Shown here: positions 8,023 through 15,973 of the stretch, in pieces
Layout of the letters: each line of letters opens with the position of its first letter
Position numbering within the stretch: the first letter of the stretch is position 1
From: an uncultured Pelagibacteraceae bacterium
GTDB lineage: Bacteria > Pseudomonadota > Alphaproteobacteria > Pelagibacterales > Pelagibacteraceae
NCBI GenBank assembly: GCA_902594705.1
Contig: CACJNI010000005.1
Span: 38,319 to 102,318, forward strand
Length of the DNA stretch: 64,000 bases
Direction of reading: 5' to 3'
Made by a program: the position numbers and the translations under genes
The notes under the pieces: generated by a model
The model's database searches: none
Told to the model about the DNA's origin: nothing
What the model saw: only the letters and a program-made list of their open reading frames with translations

Positions 8023-8576
8023 TAATTAGATGACCACTTAATACCACAACCCATACTTGGGAATTGTTCTTCAGGACCTTTACCTGTTTTTGAAACTTGT
8101 CTCATAGCAATAAATAAATCGCTATCTCCAGATCTGACAGGCTTTAGTTCTCTTAATTCTCTTATTCTTCCCCTATATTGGAGACCAAAATCTTTATCAT
8201 AACCGAAAAAATCTGGAGTACATACAGCATCATATTTTCTTGCAATGTCTTGTGTTTCATCAATTAGGTAAGGAAAATTAAACTTATGTTTAATTGCAAA
8301 CTCTATCATTTTTTCAAAAGAGTCTTCTGGATAATTAATTGGATCATTAGAGCATATTGCAACTGAATTTATTCCTAAATCACTAAGCTTAGTACAGTCC
8401 TCCACCACATCTCTAATAATTGCTTTTACATATGGACAATGATTACAAATAAACATTATCAATGTTCCATTTTCACCTTTGATATCATTTAAAGATATTA
8501 ATCTGTTCTCTGTAGATTTTAATTCAAAGTTTTCTGCTTTTTTTCCAAAATCACATACTGGTGTTTTAATAGGCAT
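8022..8576 (-). CDS. Thioredoxin-fold (AhpC/TSA-like) protein
   Basis: 184-residue cytoplasmic redoxin. It carries an N-terminal FGKKAENFELKS segment, then the beta-strand LIMFICNHCPYVKAI with a redox pair C44-N-H-C47, which corresponds to the CxxC active site of thioredoxin-like proteins. Downstream are SVAICSNDPINYPEDSFEKM and a cis-Pro-like region near DAVCTPDFFGYD. The whole pattern matches the widespread thioredoxin family proteins with a C-N-H-C-P-Y site, often annotated as AhpC/TSA-like. Function is presumably thiol-disulfide exchange or peroxide reduction, with no assigned substrate. It is divergent from the gamma-carbonic-anhydrase gene with only 20 bp between the start codons. Confidence 0.83.
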   Translation of the reverse strand: MPIKTPVCDFGKKAENFELKSTENRLISLNDIKGENGTLIMFICNHCPYVKAIIRDVVEDCTKLSDLGINSVAICSNDPINYPEDSFEKMIEFAIKHKFNFPYLIDETQDIARKYDAVCTPDFFGYDKDFGLQYRGRIRELRELKPVRSGDSDLFIAMRQVSKTGKGPEEQFPSMGCGIKWSSN

Positions 8577-8596
8577 AATGTAATAATATATAAATT

Positions 8597-9109
8597 ATGT
8601 TTTACGATTTGGAAGATAAAAAACCAAAAAACTCTGGCGAAAATTGGGTAGCACCAAATGCAACTATTATTGGAGATGTCACATTAGAAAAAAACTCTAG
8701 TGTTTGGTTTAATGCTGTAATTAGAGGGGATAATGAAAATATTCATGTCGGAGAAGGTTCAAATGTTCAAGACGGAAGCGTTTTGCATACTGACCCAGGT
8801 TGCCCTTTAAGAATTGGTAAAGACGTAACCATCGGTCATATAGTTATGCTACATGGATGTACAATTGGAGATAATAGTTTAATTGGCATTGGAGCTGTCA
8901 TTTTAAATAATGCCAAAATTGGCAAAAACTGCATCATAGGTGCAAAAGCATTAATAACTGAAAATAAAGAAATTCCGGATAACTCACTAGTAGTTGGAGC
9001 CCCAGGCAGAGTAGTTAGAAAACTTACTGACGAAGAAATAGGTAAAATTACTGAGAACGCAAAACATTACCAAGATAATTGGAAAAGATACGTAAAAACT
9101 GTTTTTTAA
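8597..9109 (+). CDS. Gamma-carbonic-anhydrase-like hexapeptide-repeat protein
   Basis: 170-residue left-handed beta-helix protein of the gamma-carbonic anhydrase (YrdA/PaaY-like) family. Three zinc-ligand histidines are visible: H64 in GSVLH, H81 in TIGH and H86 in VMLHG; the 5-residue spacing of the last two is the same as in archaeal Cam (H117/H122). Hexapeptide repeats (I-G-x-x-x) run through residues about 20-140, and the C-terminus has the usual GAPGRVVRKLTDEE helix. The acidic loop of archaeal Cam is absent, as in most bacterial homologues, so real carbonic anhydrase activity is uncertain. It is followed after 1 bp by a DUF1330 gene and then by a secreted HExxH protein. Confidence 0.88.
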   Translation: MFYDLEDKKPKNSGENWVAPNATIIGDVTLEKNSSVWFNAVIRGDNENIHVGEGSNVQDGSVLHTDPGCPLRIGKDVTIGHIVMLHGCTIGDNSLIGIGAVILNNAKIGKNCIIGAKALITENKEIPDNSLVVGAPGRVVRKLTDEEIGKITENAKHYQDNWKRYVKTVF

Positions 9110-9110
9110 T

Positions 9111-9401
9111 ATGCCAGCAGGGTATGTAATTGCACAATTAAGAGTAACTAATCCAGAAAATTATAAAGAGTACATTGAAAAAGTTAATCCAATTGTAAAA
9201 AAATTTGATGGAGAGTTTTTGGTAAGAAATGGTGAGTATCAAATATTTGATGGTAAAACTAATTTTCCAAGAATAATAGTTCTAAAATTTCCAAGTTATG
9301 AAAGAGCGCTAGAGTGGTATAATTCGGAAGAATATAAACCTATAAAACAGATTAGACTCGATAATTCTGAAGGGACAAATATAATAATTAGAGGAATATG
9401 A
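9111..9401 (+). CDS. DUF1330 domain protein
   Basis: 96-residue dimeric alpha-beta-barrel (ferredoxin-like) protein of family DUF1330. Family landmarks are AGYVIAQLRVTNPENYKEYI at the N-terminus, FLVRNGEY in the middle and the LKFPSYERALEWYNSEEYKPIKQIR stretch that covers residues about 62-86. Function is unknown; the fold is shared with small monooxygenase-like and stress proteins. It starts 1 bp after the gamma-carbonic-anhydrase-like gene and overlaps the next gene by 4 bp (ATGA), so all three are probably one transcript. Confidence 0.87.
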   Translation: MPAGYVIAQLRVTNPENYKEYIEKVNPIVKKFDGEFLVRNGEYQIFDGKTNFPRIIVLKFPSYERALEWYNSEEYKPIKQIRLDNSEGTNIIIRGI

Positions 9402-10264
9402 AAAAAATATTATTAGCATTATTAATTACATTATTTAGTTCATCAATATTCGCATCAGATGAAAAGCCAGGTAGATTTTTTGAAGACCAACCAGATGTAA
9501 CTGATGATTATCAAATTCATTTTATTTATTTTCTTGCAAAAAAAACAAAAGATAATGAAAGAGACATAAATGGCTGGATAGAAAAAGAAGCCAAAAAAAT
9601 AGATGATTTATTTTTTAAAATGACTGGCGATAAGCAAAGATTAAAATTTGATTATAGACAAGATGGCAAACTAGATATCTCATTTGTAAGAATGGATCGT
9701 AAAGCTAGAAAAGGTGGATGGAATGTTAATTATCCAGATTATTACTTGCAAAAACAAGGATTTAATAATCCAAAAAAATTATATTTCTCATTCACAGATG
9801 CGGCAAGCGGAGATGGAGGTCAAATGGGACCTCATCATGGATACTTGTTTATAAAAAGAGCATCAGGTCAAATTACTAAAATTTCAATTCATGAATTACT
9901 TCATGGCAATGGTTTTGCTATGCCTTGTACCAAAGGAGTTAAAAATGGATCACATTTAACCACTGGTATTCTTAGTCAAAATCTTTCAAAAAAATTTGGA
10001 AAAGGTGTTTACGATCACAATGATCCAACTTGTCCAGACTTAAAAGATTCAGTTTATTTAACTCCAACCTCAGATAATCCATTTGATCCACTACAAATTG
10101 CTTGCGCTTTAGGTCAAAAGAAAAGAGGTAATCCTCCTGGAAATTATCAAATTCCAGCAAGATATACTCATAAAAAATTACTTAAAGGACGAAAAAATGA
10201 ATGGTGTACTTATAAGTTAACTGAGTATGCCAAAGAAGATTGGTTCAAAAAATGGAAAGAATAA
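9398..10264 (+). CDS. Secreted protein with HExxH zinc-protease-like motif
   Basis: 288 residues with a signal peptide (MKKILLALLITLFSSSIFAS, cleavage near residue 19-20), so it is probably periplasmic or exported. I do not recognise a named family. Residues 165-172 read HELLHGNG, a canonical HExxH zinc site preceded by the hydrophobic ITKISI strand. The position that would hold the third ligand in an HExxHxxGxxH metzincin is Met (GFAM), so a later residue such as H186 (GSH) would be needed. Other features: GPHHGYLF just before the motif, and four cysteines after it (AMPC, DPTC, IACA, EWC) that could form disulfides. Activity as a protease is inference from the motif only. It is the last gene of the gamma-CA/DUF1330 unit. 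Confidence 0.65.
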   Translation: MKKILLALLITLFSSSIFASDEKPGRFFEDQPDVTDDYQIHFIYFLAKKTKDNERDINGWIEKEAKKIDDLFFKMTGDKQRLKFDYRQDGKLDISFVRMDRKARKGGWNVNYPDYYLQKQGFNNPKKLYFSFTDAASGDGGQMGPHHGYLFIKRASGQITKISIHELLHGNGFAMPCTKGVKNGSHLTTGILSQNLSKKFGKGVYDHNDPTCPDLKDSVYLTPTSDNPFDPLQIACALGQKKRGNPPGNYQIPARYTHKKLLKGRKNEWCTYKLTEYAKEDWFKKWKE

Positions 10265-10279
10265 TCTTGTTAAAATTTA

Positions 10280-10678
10280 TTATTTATCACTTAGTTTTAA
10301 TATTTTAAAAGATAATTTTAATTTAGGAAATCTTTTGTTTAAAATTGCTTCAATTTTTTCAAATGAGTCTTTATGAATTTTATTTTCTACAAGCGAACTA
10401 AATTCTTTTTTTCCATTTACTATTTTAGCTGCACCACAATCTTCGTGATTAATTACTATTAATTTACTTATATTATGTAACTTTATTGAAGTTGATAAAT
10501 TATCCAAAAAGGTTGATTGCCATTTTTTAAATTTTTTAGAAGTTACTCCGATGGCAGCTCCAGCAATAGTAAATGAGCTATATTTTCCAGTTAATTTTTT
10601 TTTCTTTAAATAATTAAAAACTTTCGGCTGAAACCTTGGATCCATACATGATAAAACCATAGCTTCATATTTTTTCAT
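10280..10678 (-). CDS. Beta-carbonic-anhydrase-like protein (short)
   Basis: 132 residues from ATG 10678; an upstream in-frame TTG at 10693 is possible but has no ribosome-binding site and would add only five residues. Zinc-site elements of beta-carbonic anhydrases are all visible: C11-M-D-P-R15 (Cys ligand plus the Asp-Arg dyad) and H78-E-D-C81. The protein is shorter than usual beta-CAs (about 190-220 residues) and lacks most of the C-terminal region. It may be a small type of beta-CA-like enzyme or a carbonyl sulfide/CS2-hydrolase-type relative; I cannot separate these. Cytoplasmic. It converges with the HExxH gene with a 15 bp gap. With the gamma-type protein at 8597, two different carbonic-anhydrase folds sit within 2 kb. 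Confidence 0.72.
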   Translation of the reverse strand: MKKYEAMVLSCMDPRFQPKVFNYLKKKKLTGKYSSFTIAGAAIGVTSKKFKKWQSTFLDNLSTSIKLHNISKLIVINHEDCGAAKIVNGKKEFSSLVENKIHKDSFEKIEAILNKRFPKLKLSFKILKLSDK

Positions 10679-10764
10679 TAGGATATTAGTCAAGAATATT
10701 TACTATTATTAATACAAAATCAAGAATATAAATAATTTGTTTAAGTACTATTATTTAAATATTT

Positions 10765-11475
10765 TTAAAAAGGAATTCTGTAGTCAATTCTAAATTGAGT
10801 AATATTAAAATCAGCTTTATAACCTTCTGTCATACTTCTCATATGATCGTTATCACACTCTAAGATTAAATTTTCAATTGAAAAACCGTATCCTTTAAAA
10901 AAACCAGAGTTGACAAAAAAACCTAAATTAGGTGTAGCACCAAAACATTTAACAAATGTTTCAGCACCGCCAACTCCATATGTTCCTGAAATTTGAGCGT
11001 AGTTTGTATCTGATTGTAAACCTAAAAATGTAGAAGCATTTATTCCAATATAAGGCGTAAAATGATTAATTTTATCAAATCTATAACTTGGTCCTATTTC
11101 TAATGCTATACCCCTAAAATGTATATCTGGAAAGTCTGATACTGAACCACCATCAAAAGTAATACTTGTGTCCACCGTATAATGACGAGCAAATGAAATA
11201 CCTGAATTAATATACAAATTATCATTTAGGTATTTATTAAAATCAATATTAAAGGAATATATTGTATTTAAACTATCATCATTTAAAACTAGTCCTTTAA
11301 CGTTGGTGCCAGGACTACCCACCACAGGAGTATGCATTCCTCTTACATTTTCCATAAAACCATTTCCAACAGCAATACCTATAGATATTTCATTTTTACC
11401 TTCAGCAAAGACAAGACTATAGTTGGCAAGAAATATTAGAATTATCTTAAAAAAAATTTTTTTCAATTTTATCAT
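10765..11475 (-). CDS. Outer-membrane beta-barrel protein
   Basis: 236 residues from ATG 11475, which lies 2 bp after the stop of the upstream gene; an alternative start at 11493 would overlap it by 16 bp. The N-terminus MIKLKKIFFKIILIFLANYSLVFAEG is a signal peptide with cleavage near VFA. The mature part alternates short polar turns with amphipathic strands (FRGIALEIGPSYRF, HFTPYIGINAS, GFFVNSGFFKGYGF) and ends in FRIDYRIPF, with the terminal Phe typical of BAM-assembled barrels. About 8 strands are expected, as in OmpW/OmpA-like small porins. No specific family or ligand is recognised. Probably co-transcribed with the PNPOx-fold gene upstream. Confidence 0.7.
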   Translation of the reverse strand: MIKLKKIFFKIILIFLANYSLVFAEGKNEISIGIAVGNGFMENVRGMHTPVVGSPGTNVKGLVLNDDSLNTIYSFNIDFNKYLNDNLYINSGISFARHYTVDTSITFDGGSVSDFPDIHFRGIALEIGPSYRFDKINHFTPYIGINASTFLGLQSDTNYAQISGTYGVGGAETFVKCFGATPNLGFFVNSGFFKGYGFSIENLILECDNDHMRSMTEGYKADFNITQFRIDYRIPF

Positions 11476-11477
11476 TT

Positions 11478-12083
11478 TTAGGGAATCAACCATTTATAAT
11501 TATTTTTTTCTATATCGAATCTAGCTCTTCGATGACCTTTTGCAGCTAAATATAACCATTCAATAGATTTAATTTTACACTGTATAACAGTAAAGTTTTT
11601 ATATCCTTCTTCGCTTTGTTCTTTTGTATAATCAAAATTATCTAATTCAGGTTTTAAGCCAGATGTCGGTATATCCGATTCTGTACCTGGTCCATTATCT
11701 ACCAGGTAGCATTTACGACTTATATGTTGAGTTTTTTCCCAAGATTGTTTTGTTATATCATTATTGTGATTAATAATTGCTTCAACTTTTAATCTAACCT
11801 GAATTTTTTCATCTTTATCATAAAATAACATCGATGAATTTGGGTTTTTTTTTAAGATTTTAATTTTATCAGATCTAATATCGCTGTGGAATTGCACTAA
11901 ATTATTTTGTTCATCTGATTTTCTAAGTACAACAATTCTACTTTCTATATCATTCTCACTTCCACACGAAAAAACAGGTATTCTAAAAGGAGATGATCTA
12001 TTAGTAACTGCATCAGTTAACATTAACCAAATTTTCTTTTTTATTTCGGAAAAATCATCGTAATAGGGAACGGTTGTAGACAC
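11478..12083 (-). CDS. PNPOx-fold FMN-binding protein
   Basis: 201-residue protein with the split-barrel fold of pyridoxamine 5'-phosphate oxidases. It starts at GTG 12083, 2 bp after the stop of the dehydrogenase gene. Features: FRIPVFSCGSENDIESRIVVLRKSD (first strands), LVQFHSDIRSDKIKILKKNPNSSMLFYDKDEKIQVRLK (the FMN phosphate-binding region, with R and K residues), and the C-terminal IEWLYLAAKGHRRARFDIE, which corresponds to the W-L-x-P-N/R-R-A-R-F pattern seen in this family. It is probably not PdxH itself, since the PdxH C-terminal substrate-binding motif is not clear. A flavin-dependent oxidoreductase or FMN-binding stress protein is likely. Confidence 0.75.
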   Translation of the reverse strand: MSTTVPYYDDFSEIKKKIWLMLTDAVTNRSSPFRIPVFSCGSENDIESRIVVLRKSDEQNNLVQFHSDIRSDKIKILKKNPNSSMLFYDKDEKIQVRLKVEAIINHNNDITKQSWEKTQHISRKCYLVDNGPGTESDIPTSGLKPELDNFDYTKEQSEEGYKNFTVIQCKIKSIEWLYLAAKGHRRARFDIEKNNYKWLIP

Positions 12084-12085
12084 AA

Positions 12086-12961
12086 TTATTTTTTCTTTTT
12101 TAATCTAGCTATTAAGCTAGAGCTATCCCAACGGTTTCCACCCATTTTTTGAACTTCTGCATAATAACCATCAACAATTTCGGTTACTGGCACAGGTGAA
12201 CCATTTCTTTTTGCTTCTTCAATACAAATTTTTAAATCTTTTCTCATCCAATCTACAGCAAATCCATAATCAAATTTATCAGCAACCATAGTTTTATATC
12301 TATTTTCCATTTGCCATGACTGAGCTGCACCTTTAGAGATAGTTTCCATAACTTTATCCATATCTAAACCTGCATTAATTCCAAAATTAACTGCTTCAGA
12401 TAAACCTTGAACTAAACCACCAATACACATTTGATTAACCATCTTAGTTAATTGTCCACTACCAGATGGTCCGATTAAAGTTACTTTTTTACTATAACAA
12501 TCAATTATTGGCTCTGCCTTTTTAAAATCACTATCATCTCCACCAACCATAACAGTTAATATTCCACCTTCAGCACCTGATTGTCCTCCAGATATAGGAG
12601 CATCTAAAAAACCAAATCCTTTATCTTTTGCAGCTTTATAAAGTTCTCTAGAAATTTCAGCAGACACTGTTGAATTATCTATATATACACTTCCTTCTTT
12701 AGCACTATGAAATAACCCATTATCACTTAAAGAGACTTGTCTTAAGTCATCATCATTTCCAACACACGTAAAAATAAAATCAGCATCTTTAGCAGCTTCA
12801 GATGGTGTATCAGCCAAATTACCTTTGTATTCACCAATCCATTTTTCTGCTTTTGATTTTGTTCTGTTAAAAACAGTTACATTATGTCCTGCTTTTGATA
12901 TATATCCTGCCATTGGATAACCCATTACACCAAGACCTATGAAAGCAACTTTAGAAGTCAT
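12086..12961 (-). CDS. NAD(P)-dependent beta-hydroxyacid dehydrogenase
   Basis: 291-residue cytoplasmic dehydrogenase of the 3-hydroxyisobutyrate dehydrogenase / tartronate semialdehyde reductase family. Seen: the Rossmann motif GLGVMG (residues 9-14), the substrate loop FLDAPISGGQSGAEGG (residues about 118-133), and the catalytic lysine K173 in GSGQLTKMVNQ with N176. Length is typical. R33 in FNRTKS after the second strand suggests NADP preference, but this is weak. Candidate reactions are oxidation of 3-hydroxyisobutyrate (valine breakdown) or reduction of 2-hydroxy-3-oxopropanoate (glyoxylate metabolism); neighbours do not decide between them. The start codon is only 8 bp from that of the divergent MFS gene. 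Confidence 0.87.
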   Translation of the reverse strand: MTSKVAFIGLGVMGYPMAGYISKAGHNVTVFNRTKSKAEKWIGEYKGNLADTPSEAAKDADFIFTCVGNDDDLRQVSLSDNGLFHSAKEGSVYIDNSTVSAEISRELYKAAKDKGFGFLDAPISGGQSGAEGGILTVMVGGDDSDFKKAEPIIDCYSKKVTLIGPSGSGQLTKMVNQMCIGGLVQGLSEAVNFGINAGLDMDKVMETISKGAAQSWQMENRYKTMVADKFDYGFAVDWMRKDLKICIEEAKRNGSPVPVTEIVDGYYAEVQKMGGNRWDSSSLIARLKKKK

Positions 12962-12969
12962 ATTTTTTT

Positions 12970-14178
12970 ATGTTTAAAAATTTAAGTTTAAAAGTAATTG
13001 TATTTGGATTTATATTTACATTTTTTTCAAGTTTTGGACAGAGTTTTTTTCTTGGAATATTTAATACGAGTATAAGAGAGACACTATCGATAACTCATGG
13101 ACAATTTGGCTCAATATATGCATCTGCAACATTGTGCAGTAGTTTACTACTTATATGGGTTGGAAAAAAAATTGATGATATAAATATTTTTCGCTTTGCA
13201 ATTTATGTAACATTACTCCTATCGTTTTCTTGTTTTTTCTTTTCAAAAATTTCATCAATAGTTTTTTTATTCATTGCAATTTTCTTAATGAGGTTTTCAG
13301 GACAGGGAATGATGTCTCATACTGCAACAACAACAGTTTCAAGATATTTTACAAAATCACGGGGCAGGGCATTAAGTATTTGTTGGTTTGGTTTATCTAG
13401 TGCTGAATTCATTTTACCTGTTTTAATGGTATTTTTATTGTCATTAACAACTTGGCAAAATATTTGGACAGTAATTGCTTTATTGATTTTAATATTTTTA
13501 CCAATTACATCATTCTTTCTAGTTCGAACTGTTAAACTTGATACGAGAGAAAGCACTGAAGGTGAAGAATTTAAAGAGGAAAATATTAAGCAATGGAAAA
13601 GAATTGAAGTAATAAAAGATTATAAATTTTATATAGTAAGCATGAACATGCTAGCCATGCCTTGGATTGCAACTGGTGTATTTGTTTATCAGTCATTTAT
13701 TACTGAATCAAAAAACTGGGGACCATTTGTAATTGCTCAGTCTTTTATGTCTTATTCAGTATTTTCAGTAATTACTCTTTTAATATCTGGTTTTTTAATT
13801 GATAAATTCACAAGTCGAAAACTTTTAATTTTTATGAATATTCCTTTATTTCTATCGACTTTTGTAATTATTTATTTTGATGCACAATTTACTGCATTTA
13901 TATTTTTAGGTTTAATTGGAATATCAAATGGTTTGGCAAACGTTTTGGGATCTTCTACTTGGGCTGAAGTTTATGGTGTAAAGCATATTGGATCTATTAA
14001 AGCATTGACCACTGCACTTATGGTTTTTTCAACAGCTTTTGGAACAGCTCTTTTTGGAATTTTAATTGATATTGGATTTTCAATTGAGAATATTGCTATA
14101 ATATCTGCACTTTATATACTTATTTCTTTTATCCTTCTTTTTTTAGTTAGAAAAAAATTAAATCCAATTTTAGTATAA
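12970..14178 (+). CDS. Major facilitator superfamily transporter
   Basis: 402-residue inner-membrane protein with about 12 hydrophobic segments. MFS features: FGQSFFLGIF in helix 1, GQFGSIYASATL then WVGKKIDD for the loop 2-3 region (the usual G-x-x-x-D-R-x-G-R-K pattern is degenerate), a charged central loop around residues 190-215 (VKLDTRESTEGEEFKEENIKQ) and LISGFLIDKFTSRKLL for the equivalent loop in the second half. It resembles monocarboxylate/oxalate-formate-type carriers in length and in the SRYFTKSRGRALS segment after helix 4. Substrate unknown. Its start is 8 bp from the divergent dehydrogenase gene, so the promoters must lie in each other's coding region. Confidence 0.83.
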   Translation: MFKNLSLKVIVFGFIFTFFSSFGQSFFLGIFNTSIRETLSITHGQFGSIYASATLCSSLLLIWVGKKIDDINIFRFAIYVTLLLSFSCFFFSKISSIVFLFIAIFLMRFSGQGMMSHTATTTVSRYFTKSRGRALSICWFGLSSAEFILPVLMVFLLSLTTWQNIWTVIALLILIFLPITSFFLVRTVKLDTRESTEGEEFKEENIKQWKRIEVIKDYKFYIVSMNMLAMPWIATGVFVYQSFITESKNWGPFVIAQSFMSYSVFSVITLLISGFLIDKFTSRKLLIFMNIPLFLSTFVIIYFDAQFTAFIFLGLIGISNGLANVLGSSTWAEVYGVKHIGSIKALTTALMVFSTAFGTALFGILIDIGFSIENIAIISALYILISFILLFLVRKKLNPILV

Positions 14179-14184
14179 AAATAC

Positions 14185-14211
14185 TTGATTTTGTTGATCT
14201 TGGAGTATATT
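14185..14211 (+). promoter_or_regulatory. Candidate rpoZ promoter with almost no leader
   Basis: TTGATT (14185-14190) and TATATT (14206-14211) are 15 bp apart; an alternative -10 of TATTTA at 14208-14213 gives 17 bp. With either, transcription would begin within about 0-5 bases of the rpoZ ATG at 14221, leaving no room for a Shine-Dalgarno sequence. None is visible (the preceding bases are AATCGCCC). Similar TATATT-to-ATG spacing precedes cysS. Confidence 0.35.
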
Positions 14212-14220
14212 TAATCGCCC

Positions 14221-14748
14221 ATGGCAAGAGTTACCGTTGAAGACTGCATAGATAAAGTAGATAGTCCTTATGAATTAGTATTGGTTGCTAAAGAAAGAGC
14301 TACTCAACTTAATTCAGGAATTGAACCTACATTAGATAGAGATAACGATAAACACACAGTTATTGCTTTAAGAGAAATAGCTGAAGAAACAATTAAAGTT
14401 CCAGATTTAACCGAAGCTGCAGTTTACAAACTAAGAAAACATGTAGAACAAATTGATGATACTGCAGAAGAAGATGAAGATATTGGTGATGATTTTGAGA
14501 ATTTGTACAAAGGTGAAATTTCAAAAAGTGGTGTACCAATTCTTCCATCTAAAAGAGCTAGGAAAATTCCTGAAAAAATTCAAGTTTCAAAAGAAGATCT
14601 TGCTGAATTATCACCATCAGCTCAACCTGATGTTAATGTAGAAGCTCCAAGTGAGGCTGAAGAAAATGATGATGTTTCACTAGATCAAGTTTCAGAAGTA
14701 GAAGAACAAGTTTCAGATAACGTAAGTGACGAAGAAAATAATTCTTAA
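14221..14748 (+). CDS. rpoZ: RNA polymerase omega subunit with long acidic tail
   Basis: Omega subunit of RNA polymerase, which helps fold and assemble beta'. The conserved core is residues 1-75: [27 protein letters not shown], then [26 protein letters not shown]. The remaining 100 residues form a tail rich in Glu/Asp/Ser/Val (for example [16 protein letters not shown] and [15 protein letters not shown]), predicted to be disordered. Omega is usually 80-130 residues, so 175 is long. The gene stands alone; in many proteobacteria rpoZ is followed by spoT, which is not the case here. Its stop abuts the stop of the convergent CoA-transferase gene. The tail could modulate contacts within the polymerase, but this is speculation. 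Confidence 0.93.
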   Translation: MARVTVEDCIDKVDSPYELVLVAKERATQLNSGIEPTLDRDNDKHTVIALREIAEETIKVPDLTEAAVYKLRKHVEQIDDTAEEDEDIGDDFENLYKGEISKSGVPILPSKRARKIPEKIQVSKEDLAELSPSAQPDVNVEAPSEAEENDDVSLDQVSEVEEQVSDNVSDEENNS

Positions 14749-15891
14749 TTAAGAAAACTCATTTAATATTTGTTCCCTGTGTTCATCAAGATCAGGAATG
14801 TCACCTCTAGTACTTTTATCTTCGTATGAAGACATTTTTATAGGATTGCCTGCTAATCTAAAATCACCAACTACTTTATGATAAGCTTTAACAATCATGT
14901 TTCTTGCTTCGACTTGAGGATTTTCTACTGCTTCTTTAATATTAAATATCGGTCCACAAGGTATCTTTAATTTTTCCATTTCACTTACCCATTCAGAAGT
15001 ATTTTTTGAAGAAAGTTTATCTTCAAAAATAGATTTTAGTTCATTCATATTTTCACATCTGAGTGAATTGGTATTAAATCTTTTATCACTGACCATTTCA
15101 GGTATTCCTAATACTTCACAAAGTTTTTCATATAATTTATCGTTACCTGCAGCAATAATTATATAACTATCTTTTGTTTTAAATGCCTCAAACGGAGCGA
15201 TTGAAGGATGTCTAGATCCCATCGGTTTAGGAATTTCATTTTTAGATAAATATCTTGCAATTGCATTTTCTAAAATCGCAATCTGGCAGTCTAACATTGA
15301 AACATCTATAAACATTCCTTTACCTGTTTTTTGTCTGTCATACAAGGCTGCATTAATTCCGATTGCAGTAAAAAGGCCTGCTGTAATATCACCAATTGAT
15401 GTTCCAACTCTTGTTGGTTCACTATTTGGATGACCTGTAACACTCATCAGTCCACCCATTCCCTGAACGACCATGTCATAAGCCGGTAATTCTTTTAAAG
15501 GTCCGGTTTGACCAAAACCAGATGCAGACGCATATATTAATTTTGGATATTTTTTGCTTACATCTTTCCAACCATATCCCCATTTTTCTAATGTACCTGG
15601 TTTAAAATTTTCTACTAAAATATCTGCTTTTGCTAAAATTTTATCGAAAATTTTTTTATCATCTTCATTTTTTAAATTAAGAGCAATACTTTCTTTTCCT
15701 CTATTCAGTGACATAAAATATGCTGAATAGTCTTTTATAAAAGGTCCAAATTTTCTTGCATCGTCACCTATTTCTGGTGCTTCTACTTTAATTACACGTG
15801 CACCGAGATCAGATAAAATCATTGTACAATATGGACCTACTAAAACCCTAGTAAGATCAACAACTAATAAATTTTTTAAAGGACCATCCAT
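14749..15891 (-). CDS. Family III CoA-transferase (CaiB/BaiF)
   Basis: 380-residue class III CoA-transferase. Seen: N-terminal GPLKNLLVVDLTRVLVGPYCTMILSDLGARVIKVE, the LNLKNEDDK segment, and GTSIGDITAGLFTA, in which D167 aligns with the catalytic aspartate of formyl-CoA transferase. Length is near the family's 390-430. It moves CoA between carboxylic acids; the donor and acceptor are not readable from sequence. It is divergent from dctPQM and malonyl-CoA decarboxylase with 82 bp between starts, so a role in activating the imported dicarboxylate (for example malonate) to its CoA ester is plausible. That is inference from context; other members act on succinate, carnitine, oxalate or citramalate. 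Confidence 0.88.
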   Translation of the reverse strand: MDGPLKNLLVVDLTRVLVGPYCTMILSDLGARVIKVEAPEIGDDARKFGPFIKDYSAYFMSLNRGKESIALNLKNEDDKKIFDKILAKADILVENFKPGTLEKWGYGWKDVSKKYPKLIYASASGFGQTGPLKELPAYDMVVQGMGGLMSVTGHPNSEPTRVGTSIGDITAGLFTAIGINAALYDRQKTGKGMFIDVSMLDCQIAILENAIARYLSKNEIPKPMGSRHPSIAPFEAFKTKDSYIIIAAGNDKLYEKLCEVLGIPEMVSDKRFNTNSLRCENMNELKSIFEDKLSSKNTSEWVSEMEKLKIPCGPIFNIKEAVENPQVEARNMIVKAYHKVVGDFRLAGNPIKMSSYEDKSTRGDIPDLDEHREQILNEFS

Positions 15892-15914
15892 AATAAGTAC
15901 GTCATTTCCTTATA

Positions 15915-15943
15915 TTGACTCTTCTGCTCAAGTTCAATTTAAT
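15915..15943 (+). promoter_or_regulatory. Candidate promoter of dctP
   Basis: TTGACT (15915-15920), 17 bp, TTTAAT (15938-15943), 30 bp before the dctP ATG, with a good AAAGGGGAAAA ribosome-binding site at about 15960-15970. The hexamers and spacing are identical to those upstream of tctC-1. Confidence 0.5.
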
Positions 15944-15973
15944 ATCATCATTATAAATAAAAAGGGGAAAACT

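Noticed and set aside
10679..10693. TTG start giving a 137-residue beta-CA-like protein
   Set aside because: No ribosome-binding site, and the extra five residues (MTNIL) are outside the conserved domain; ATG 10678 is preferred.
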